Source: Prochlorococcus marinus
GTDB taxonomy: Bacteria; Cyanobacteriota; Cyanobacteriia; PCC-6307; Cyanobiaceae
Direction: 5' to 3'
NCBI RefSeq assembly: GCF_001180265.1
Contig: NZ_CVSW01000032.1
Location: forward strand, 434,001 to 498,000
DNA length: 64,000 nucleotides
Part shown: piece by piece, positions 57,844 through 64,000 of the stretch
Numbering within the stretch: the stretch's first letter is position 1
Layout of the letters: every line of letters starts with the position of its first letter
Position numbers and translations under genes: made by a program
Notes under the pieces: model-generated
The model's database searches: none
The model's input: the letters and a program-made list of their open reading frames with translations, nothing else
What the model was told of the DNA's origin: nothing

Positions 57844-58757
57844 TGAATTTACTAACTAGATTTTCTGTTGGTCAATACGTCTATGGCAATAAAAGTTGGC
57901 TAAGAATTATAGATAGCAGATTAAAAATAATCATAGTCATGATATTTTTAATCACTCCAATTTGGGCCGGTCCGATATGGAGATTGAGTTTAGTGGGTTG
58001 TTTATTATTTATTACTTTTTTTAGTTTATTACCATCTAGAATATGGTGGCGATCATTGTTCTTTCTCTCTTGTTTATCATTATTAATTGGATGTATATCA
58101 ATAATTGCATCCTCTGATATTCAATCTCTTGATGGCTACTTAAGAAATCCCAAAGAGTTGCAAGTAGTACTTGAAAGCAATAAAGAATGGAATCTTTTGG
58201 AAATTCCTGCGCAAAAAATATGGTTTATAAATTTTGGCCCCTATAACTTATCAAGAAAAGCCTTTGAACTTGGAATTAAAACCTCCACTTTGATATTTAC
58301 TGTTATACATAGTGTAAATTTGATGCTTTTAACCACATTGCAGGAAGACATCGTATGGGGATTAAGTTGGTTTATGTATCCATTAAGAAAGATTGGATTA
58401 CCAATTAGTAAGTGGCTTTTTCAGTTATTAATTGCATTACGTTTTATTCCTCTAGTGCAGGAAGAATTTCAAAATATAATTAAATCAGTGTCAGTAAGAT
58501 CAATAAATTTTCGAAATTTAGGATTAAAGAAATCCTTTAATGTCTTATTAACCTTAGTTGAAAGGTTATTTCAAAATATATTCCTGAGAATTGATCAAGG
58601 AGCAGAGTCATTGTTCTCAAAGAAAAAAATTATTATTAAAACCAATAGATTTAGAACTCTGTATCCTTCAAAATCTATCAATGTAATTGTTAATACATTA
58701 TCGATTTGTTTTATTTGCATAGCAATTTTTCTTAGAAAACTGTATGGTGCATTATAA
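57843..58757 (+). CDS. ECF-type transporter transmembrane protein (CbiQ/EcfT)
   Basis: The 304-residue membrane protein has about five helices (LKIIIVMIFLITPIWAG, then FLSCLSLLIGCISIIAS) and the ALRFIPLVQEEFQNIIKSVS cytoplasmic helix typical of EcfT/CbiQ. It would couple to ABC ATPases and a substrate-specific S component for vitamin or metal uptake. The S component is unknown. It is downstream of der with a one-base overlap and upstream of pipX. Confidence 0.85.
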   Translation: MNLLTRFSVGQYVYGNKSWLRIIDSRLKIIIVMIFLITPIWAGPIWRLSLVGCLLFITFFSLLPSRIWWRSLFFLSCLSLLIGCISIIASSDIQSLDGYLRNPKELQVVLESNKEWNLLEIPAQKIWFINFGPYNLSRKAFELGIKTSTLIFTVIHSVNLMLLTTLQEDIVWGLSWFMYPLRKIGLPISKWLFQLLIALRFIPLVQEEFQNIIKSVSVRSINFRNLGLKKSFNVLLTLVERLFQNIFLRIDQGAESLFSKKKIIIKTNRFRTLYPSKSINVIVNTLSICFICIAIFLRKLYGAL

Positions 58758-58775
58758 ATAACACAATATTTAAGT

Positions 58776-59042
58776 TTGAGTTCTGAGCGTTATTTAAACC
58801 ATCCAACATTTGGTATGTTGTATCAAGTTTCTCCTGGAAATGATGGGAGAGATATTTATGCGACTTTATACGCTCAAAAAATGTTTTTTTTGGTAGAGGT
58901 TAAACAAAGAGAAGTTTTTTTTGAAGTTATACCTTATTTAGATGCCCGTAATCAGGCTGAATTAAACCTTCAAAAAGCTAGAAGACAAGGATCTGAAGAG
59001 CTATCTAAATGGGAGAATTTATTTACGCAAACTTTCTTATAA
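58776..59042 (+). CDS. pipX: NtcA coactivator PipX
   Basis: The 88-residue protein matches PipX: YLNHPTFGMLYQVSPG, then LYAQKMFFLVEVKQREVFFE and DARNQAELNLQKARR, with a helical end. It binds PII when 2-oxoglutarate is low and NtcA when it is high. A TTG start is supported by the usual N-terminus. Its pairing with yggS, 4 nt downstream, is standard in cyanobacteria. Confidence 0.94.
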   Translation: MSSERYLNHPTFGMLYQVSPGNDGRDIYATLYAQKMFFLVEVKQREVFFEVIPYLDARNQAELNLQKARRQGSEELSKWENLFTQTFL

Positions 59043-59046
59043 AAAG

Positions 59047-59682
59047 GTGAACACCACAAATTATTTAAAAATAAAAAATAAAATCCCTTCAAATGTAAAT
59101 ATTCTTGCCGTAAGTAAAGGATTTAAAAGTCAAGAAATCAAAACTATTCAAAACATTGGTCAGAATGATTTTGGTGAAAGTAAGTTTCAAGAGGCTTTTG
59201 AAAAACAATTAATCTTAAAAGATCTCAAGCAAATAAATTGGCACTTTATTGGAAGAATACAAAGTAATAAAATAAGAAAGATAATACAAAATTTTAAATA
59301 CATTCATTCAGTAGATTCATTTGAAAAGTTGCAAAAGATTTCTAATATTTCTTTTGAAGAAAAGAAATTTCCATTAATAATGTTGCAGGTTAAATTCAGT
59401 GATGATCCCTCTAAAGGTGGCTTTAATCCTGAATTTTTACTATCGAAATGGAGGGAAATTAAAGAATTGAAAAATATTACTTTAACCGGTTTGATGACTA
59501 TCAATCCTAAAGGACTTAGCTCTAAACAAAATTCAGAGTTGTTCAAAAAATGTCGCGCCCTTGCTGATTCACTGCAACTCCGAGATTGTTCCATGGGTAT
59601 GTCAGGTGATTGGGAGGAAGCTATTGACGCTGGATCAACTTGGTTAAGATTAGGATCATTGATCTTTGGAGATAGACAATAA
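59047..59682 (+). CDS. pipY: PLP homeostasis protein YggS/PipY
   Basis: The 211-residue PLP-binding TIM-barrel protein has the PLP lysine in LAVSKGFK, the WHFIGRIQSNKIRKI segment, GLMTINP and MGMSGDWEEAIDAGSTWLRLG. It maintains the pyridoxal phosphate and amino-acid balance. A GTG start follows pipX by 4 nt. It is in an operon with pipX. Confidence 0.93.
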   Translation: MNTTNYLKIKNKIPSNVNILAVSKGFKSQEIKTIQNIGQNDFGESKFQEAFEKQLILKDLKQINWHFIGRIQSNKIRKIIQNFKYIHSVDSFEKLQKISNISFEEKKFPLIMLQVKFSDDPSKGGFNPEFLLSKWREIKELKNITLTGLMTINPKGLSSKQNSELFKKCRALADSLQLRDCSMGMSGDWEEAIDAGSTWLRLGSLIFGDRQ

Positions 59683-59833
59683 TTAGTTATTCTTTTTTTA
59701 AAATCTTATTTATATAACTTGCAGTAAAGTACAACTAACGTTATTTAAGTATAGGTAGTTTATTCATTTGAATAATGAATCTATTGCTCAAGGTTCTTAA
59801 GCCTTAGTAATTAATTTCAAGAGGATTTAAAAG

Positions 59834-60406
59834 GTGTCACTTATTTCTAAATTAAAGGCCGTTATTGCAGGGGACGAATATCTTGATGATGATTTTGATG
59901 AGTTGGACTATGCATCACAGGATGAATTAAATCATATTAATGATTTCAAACAAGATACAAAAAATTCAAATGCCCTTACAAACTCAAATCCATTTGATTT
60001 TATGAATAATAAATCATCAAAAGTAGTTGGAATGCCAGGGATCTCGAATTCATCCTCAGAAGTAAGCTTAATGGAACCAAGAAGTTTTGATGAGATGCCT
60101 CAAGCTATACAAGCATTAAGAGAGAGAAAAACAGTAATTCTTAATTTAACAATGATGGACCCTGATCAAGCTCAAAGAGCGGTTGATTTTATTGCTGGGG
60201 GGACATATGCAATTGATGGACATCAAGAGAGAGTTGGTGAAAGTATTTTTCTTTTTGCACCAAGTTGTGTAAATGTTACTAGTTCTTCACCAGAAGAAGC
60301 TTCTCCTTCTTCTGGGCCCATAGAAAATACACCACAATATAGTTTTGGCAAAAATAACACTCCTGAGCCAGCGTGGGGAAATTCTAACTTAAGTGCTTAT
60401 TCATGA
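59834..60406 (+). CDS. sepF: Cell division protein SepF (Cdv2)
   Basis: The 190-residue protein has a variable acidic N-terminal linker and a C-terminal SepF domain ([40 protein letters not shown] and [12 protein letters not shown]). It anchors and aligns FtsZ filaments. A GTG start is preceded by a GAGGA ribosome-binding site. The end overlaps proC by 14 nt. Confidence 0.94.
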   Translation: MSLISKLKAVIAGDEYLDDDFDELDYASQDELNHINDFKQDTKNSNALTNSNPFDFMNNKSSKVVGMPGISNSSSEVSLMEPRSFDEMPQAIQALRERKTVILNLTMMDPDQAQRAVDFIAGGTYAIDGHQERVGESIFLFAPSCVNVTSSSPEEASPSSGPIENTPQYSFGKNNTPEPAWGNSNLSAYS

Positions 60407-61226
60407 TTCATCAGTGACTGATAAAATTGCGATTATTGGTTTTGGAAATATTGCAAAAGCTATAATAACTCCTCTATTAGATAAAAAATTAATTCAGTCA
60501 GAGAACGTTTTTTGTGTCGTAAATTCAGAAAAAAGTTTAGAAAATATAAAAAAAAATTATCAATACAATATTAATGTTTATAAATCAGGTTCTAAAGAGT
60601 CAAAAATAATTTGGGATTGTCAATATAAACTTCTTTCGATAAAACCCCAACAATTAAATAATATAACTGAGGCTTATGATATAAGAAAAAAGGATAATTT
60701 AATAGTATCAATTCTTGCGGGGGTTTCATTAAATAGGCTTACTCAAAAGTTCCCTAATCATAAATGTGCAAGGGTGGTTACAAATATTCCAATAACTATA
60801 GGAAAAGGATTAACAGGAATTTCTTGGGGAGAAGAAATTTCAGAAGATCAGAAAATATTTGCAAAAAAATTATTTGAAAATACAAGTAAAATTTATGAAT
60901 TTACTGAAGATTACCTTGATATATTTTTGGCCTTAACTTCATCAGGGCCCGCAATTATTGCTTTAATTATAGAGGCATTAAGTGATGGAGGATTGAGCGG
61001 TGGATTGCCAAAAATACTTTCAGAGGAACTCGTCTTGGAAATGATACTAGGGACTACTAGTCTTATAAAAGAAAATAAACTAACTACTTCTGAACTTAAA
61101 AATTTAGTAACTTCTCCAGGTGGAACAACTATTTCTGCCTTAAGGGTTTTAGAAAAAAAGAGTGTAAGGTCAGCATTAATTGAATCAATAGTTTCAGCTA
61201 GTAATAGAAGTAAAGAGTTTCGTTAG
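60393..61226 (+). CDS. proC: Pyrroline-5-carboxylate reductase ProC
   Basis: The 277-residue enzyme has an N-terminal Rossmann motif ([13 protein letters not shown]), NIPITIGKG and the [20 protein letters not shown] and [11 protein letters not shown] signature. It makes proline from pyrroline-5-carboxylate. An alternative GTG at 60414 would give 270 residues and avoid overlap with sepF. A 4-nt overlap with the opposite-strand gene is seen at the end. Confidence 0.95.
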   Translation: MLIHDSSVTDKIAIIGFGNIAKAIITPLLDKKLIQSENVFCVVNSEKSLENIKKNYQYNINVYKSGSKESKIIWDCQYKLLSIKPQQLNNITEAYDIRKKDNLIVSILAGVSLNRLTQKFPNHKCARVVTNIPITIGKGLTGISWGEEISEDQKIFAKKLFENTSKIYEFTEDYLDIFLALTSSGPAIIALIIEALSDGGLSGGLPKILSEELVLEMILGTTSLIKENKLTTSELKNLVTSPGGTTISALRVLEKKSVRSALIESIVSASNRSKEFR

Positions 61227-62389
61227 TTTGTAAAATTACTTTTTAAGTTCACATAAACTTTCTCAAGTGAATTTATATTTTTAGTAATTGTATATCTCTC
61301 AAGTACTCGTTCCCTAGCTTTTCCCCCAAGATCTTTTGTAAATGAAGGATGTTCTACAAGAATTGGGATTATAGTTTTCAATTGTGTAGTCACATTATCA
61401 GTTGAAATAACTATTCCTGCTCCGTTATCTAAAACTTCACCATCAGCACCGGCATCTGTGGCTATACATGCAGTACCAGTAGACATTGCCTCTAAAAGTG
61501 ATAATGACAAACCTTCTACAAAGCTTGGTAAGAAAAATACCTCCGCTATTTGCATTATCGCTACTCTAGTTTCTAAATCTAATTCGGCACCCCACCAAAT
61601 TAATTTCTCATTACCAAGGTTAGAAAAACTATTTTCAAGTGTTGGTTTTATTGGTCCATCTCCAACAATAACTAATTTGCAATTTTGAGTTTTTGTTTGG
61701 CGCCAAGAACGTAAAAGTGCCTCAATATTTTTCTCATTGGCAATCCTACCCATATATAAAAAGATTCTTTCATTTCCAAGTTTGTTTTTTACTTGATCAA
61801 ATTTTTTATTTTTTTCGCAAAGAGGTTTCCAAATATTCTCATCAACACCGTTTGGAATAACTATTAGTTTTTCTTTAGGTACTCCTAATTTATAAAGAAC
61901 ATTTTTTTGAAGTTCGGAAAAAATGATTACTTTATCGAACTTTGATAATGAGGGAGCATAAAGTTGATATGTTAACTGTTGAGTGCTAGCAGTTAAATTT
62001 CTATTTTTTGCATCAAATGGTGGGTGAAATGTTCCTATGAGTGGAAGATTAATTTCATTACAAATCTCTGGAAGTCTAAAGTCTAAAGGAGATAAAGTTA
62101 AGCTTGCATGTACTAAATCAGGCTTTAATCTTTCCAATGATAGCCTTAGCTCTTTTTCTGCTCTTGGTGAAGGTATTGTATAAACTTGGGATTTAATTAA
62201 ATATGGAAGACTTACATCAGGATCATTTGCTAGAAATAATGGTTTTGAAGAATTTGAACTAGAAGGATTGTCGAAATGAATGAAACTAATTTTATGACCT
62301 CTGGCCTTTAAGTTCTCAGTAGTTGAATTACCATAAGTTACATTTCCACAAAAAGGAGATTTCTTACCCAACCAGGCAACATGAACCAC
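61223..62389 (-). CDS. Glycosyltransferase family 4 protein
   Basis: The 388-residue GT-B enzyme has VPNGVDENIW-type PNGVDE, the RIANEKNIEALLRSW segment, and LPSFVEGLSLSLLEAMSTG as the donor-site E-x7-E motif. It transfers a sugar from a nucleotide donor. The substrate could be a glycolipid or osmolyte precursor, but SqdX is not supported by the N-terminus. It is convergent with proC and lies upstream of nothing on its strand but recO by 85 nt. Confidence 0.9.
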   Translation of the reverse strand: MVHVAWLGKKSPFCGNVTYGNSTTENLKARGHKISFIHFDNPSSSNSSKPLFLANDPDVSLPYLIKSQVYTIPSPRAEKELRLSLERLKPDLVHASLTLSPLDFRLPEICNEINLPLIGTFHPPFDAKNRNLTASTQQLTYQLYAPSLSKFDKVIIFSELQKNVLYKLGVPKEKLIVIPNGVDENIWKPLCEKNKKFDQVKNKLGNERIFLYMGRIANEKNIEALLRSWRQTKTQNCKLVIVGDGPIKPTLENSFSNLGNEKLIWWGAELDLETRVAIMQIAEVFFLPSFVEGLSLSLLEAMSTGTACIATDAGADGEVLDNGAGIVISTDNVTTQLKTIIPILVEHPSFTKDLGGKARERVLERYTITKNINSLEKVYVNLKSNFTN

Positions 62390-62474
62390 ATTGATTGAAT
62401 TAACTATTTATTAAATTAACAGTCAGAGCACCCAAGATCATAATTTTTAAATTTATTAATGGTTCATAAAAATG

Positions 62475-63260
62475 CTAATTGTATATTTCTCTCAACATTT
62501 TAAGTGAAGATAGATCTTTATCTAGTTGAGTAGAGATCCAAGTTTCAATAATAAATAATATTTTAAGCCAGACTTTTTTAGGTCCTAATAACTTTCCATT
62601 AGATTTTATTGGTAATTCTGGGAAAAGAAGTCTCTGTAATAGAGCAACTTCAGATGCATTTATTTTTAGGTTACTTTGAGGATCTTCCATGGAAGAAAAC
62701 CCTTCACTTGGCAAATAATAACAACTCCATTCCCAATTCCCCAAAGGCGGAATAATAGGTTCCCCAGTTTTACAGCAATGATGAATTGGTAAATTTATAC
62801 CTCCAATGGCTAATAGATGAATTAAGGATTGAATACTCATTGAGAGCATTTTAATATCTTCTTCTTTAGATTTTTCATACAAATAAATCCTATCTAGATG
62901 TGCAAGAACACAAGATAAATAGTTTTGTTGCTTGTCATTATTACCTACTAATAAAAAAGTTAATTCAGTTATTGCTTGAGCGGCAGCAAGACATTCAATA
63001 TTTTTCCCTAGACCTGAATAGCTTTTTAATATTTTAATTTGACGTACAGATTTAAGATTTCTTTTCCCAAAAATTTGCAGATTTAAATATGTTAACGGAG
63101 TAGCTGCGGCAAGACTACTTTTAGGACGTCTAGCACCAGGTACCGCTAATCGAACAATCCCTTGCTCATCAGTAAGAATAGTTATTAATCTATCATTTTC
63201 GCCTAATGGAGAAGCTTTAATACAAAGACCTTCTAATCTGCACTCACCAGAACCAGACAT
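62475..63260 (-). CDS. recO: DNA repair protein RecO
   Basis: The 261-residue protein has an N-terminal OB fold (EGLCIKASPLGENDRLITIL, then GIVRLAVPGARRPKSSLAAA) and a helical C-terminal domain. It loads RecA with RecR at gaps. The start lies one base from the deoC stop codon, so they are co-transcribed. Confidence 0.93.
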   Translation of the reverse strand: MSGSGECRLEGLCIKASPLGENDRLITILTDEQGIVRLAVPGARRPKSSLAAATPLTYLNLQIFGKRNLKSVRQIKILKSYSGLGKNIECLAAAQAITELTFLLVGNNDKQQNYLSCVLAHLDRIYLYEKSKEEDIKMLSMSIQSLIHLLAIGGINLPIHHCCKTGEPIIPPLGNWEWSCYYLPSEGFSSMEDPQSNLKINASEVALLQRLLFPELPIKSNGKLLGPKKVWLKILFIIETWISTQLDKDLSSLKMLREIYN

Positions 63261-63920
63261 TTAAATAACCTTTACTTCTTGAAAAATTTCACAAAAATTA
63301 GAAGTTCCAACGTAACTAATTCCATTATCAAAAAAATCAATAACTTGTGTCAGTTTTTTTATACCACCTACAACTTTGATATGATTTTGAGAGCCCGTTA
63401 TTTTTAATATTTCCGCTACATCATTCAATGTAATGGGAGGTCCAAAACCGTCCCCGAATTGAAAATTTTTTATTCCTAATTCCAAAGATATTTCTATCGC
63501 ATTGTACAAAACTTCTTTTTGTAGTTTTGATTTATTCATGATTATTGAAACTGGTAATCCAGATAACTTCACTTGCTCAATTTCAGCAGCGAAAGTATCT
63601 AAATTCCTCTTGGATAAATTGATAAAGTTTGGGATATATTCGATTCCGTTTGCACCTTTATCTTTTGCAAAATTAACTAATTCTTCAATAAATGTAACTG
63701 GTAAATCTGCTAAAGGGTAAGAAATGAGTGCGTTTATGTTTGCGCTGTAATTGCTCAAACGGTTTTTAAAATCATCTAAATAATTAAGTGAAGTAGAAAT
63801 ATTCTTGATATTATATTTTTTTATTAAATCGCAATTAGCGCAGAAATCTTCCCAGGTTAAATACGGGTTAATAATAATGGCATGAATTTTTTCGTTTAAT
63901 TCATATTCAATTTTTGGCAT
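63261..63920 (-). CDS. deoC: Deoxyribose-phosphate aldolase DeoC
   Basis: The 219-residue TIM-barrel protein has the Schiff-base lysine in HIKVVGGIKKL, and GIKNFQFGDGFGPP near the phosphate site. It cleaves deoxyribose 5-phosphate. The first strand (HAIIINPYLTWEDF) departs from the usual IDHTLLKP. It lies between hpf and recO on the same strand. Confidence 0.85.
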   Translation of the reverse strand: MPKIEYELNEKIHAIIINPYLTWEDFCANCDLIKKYNIKNISTSLNYLDDFKNRLSNYSANINALISYPLADLPVTFIEELVNFAKDKGANGIEYIPNFINLSKRNLDTFAAEIEQVKLSGLPVSIIMNKSKLQKEVLYNAIEISLELGIKNFQFGDGFGPPITLNDVAEILKITGSQNHIKVVGGIKKLTQVIDFFDNGISYVGTSNFCEIFQEVKVI

Positions 63921-63927
63921 TTAAAAG

Positions 63928-64000
63928 TTACTTGGATTGAATCAGTCCATAACCTCCATGATTCCTCTTGTATATAACTTGAAGTTCATTATTTTTTTTA
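63928..64000 (-). CDS. hpf: Ribosome hibernation factor HPF/LrtA, C-terminus (partial)
   Basis: The reverse strand reads a C-terminal stretch NELQVIYKRNHGGYGLIQSK before a TAA stop. The YKRNxGxYGLI ending is that of long-form HPF/LrtA, which dimerises ribosomes in stationary or dark cells. The rest of the gene is outside the window. deoC follows 7 nt after its stop. Confidence 0.82.
   Translation of the reverse strand, partial: KKNNELQVIYKRNHGGYGLIQSK

Noticed and set aside
61223-62389. SqdX sulfolipid synthase
   Set aside because: The GT-B motifs are general; the N-terminus does not match the conserved SqdX start, so only the GT4 family is called.

Overview
The window is a piece of a marine picocyanobacterial chromosome, almost certainly a high-light-adapted Prochlorococcus. 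I infer this from the AT-rich, tightly packed genes, from photosynthesis genes of cyanobacterial type (psbB, psbT, psbM, petB, petD, psaE), from a divergent high-light-inducible protein, from many 30-70 residue proteins of picocyanobacterial type, and from one rRNA operon carrying tRNA-Ile and tRNA-Ala in its spacer. No strain name can be proven from the sequence alone.

Layout. 1-11.7 kb is core genome: the nrdR N-terminus, psbT-psbB, a [2Fe-2S] ferredoxin and psbM, prmC, a Sua5/TsaC protein, tRNA-Thr(UGU), the division-site operon minC-minD-minE, an HD-domain phosphohydrolase, the C-terminal processing protease ctpA, the cytochrome b6f genes petB-petD, and a GH100 invertase. 11.7-17.4 kb holds a long rRNA leader, 16S, tRNA-Ile, tRNA-Ala, 23S, 5S and a bidirectional terminator. 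17.4-21.9 kb holds mutM, psaE, a LysM protein, an aldehyde dehydrogenase and a two-domain acetyltransferase.

21.9-46.3 kb is a microprotein-rich accessory stretch. Recognisable genes are a plastoquinol terminal oxidase (PTOX), a carotene-desaturase-like FAD enzyme, tatA, a bcp peroxiredoxin, the rescue factor arfB, a CPBP protease, prolyl iminopeptidase, a photolyase/cryptochrome, the thiamin-salvage pair tenA-thiD, a Cupin_5 protein and a trio of small ABM/DUF3764-like proteins. Between them lie more than twenty tiny genes, mostly with one membrane helix, and one terminator-ended structured region with no ORF that is a good non-coding RNA candidate.

46.3-52.9 kb looks horizontally acquired. 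A DUF4268 nuclease-like gene is followed by a complete Type I restriction-modification operon (hsdR-hsdM-hsdS). Between them lies a 35-nt fragment with the anticodon arm, variable loop and 5' T-arm of tRNA-Pro(UGG), which looks like an integration scar. tRNA-Thr(GGU) and tRNA-Tyr genes sit about 1 kb beyond the other end of the operon.

53-64 kb returns to core genome: aroQ, miaE, cobI, a DUF1823 gene, der, an ECF-type CbiQ transporter, pipX, yggS, sepF, proC, a GT4 glycosyltransferase, recO, deoC and the C-terminus of the ribosome hibernation factor hpf/lrtA.

The most interesting items are the tRNA fragment with the Type I R-M island, the orphan structured RNA, the PTOX gene inside the microprotein field, a degenerate TTG-start Hlip, and two palindromic sites with related half-sites.
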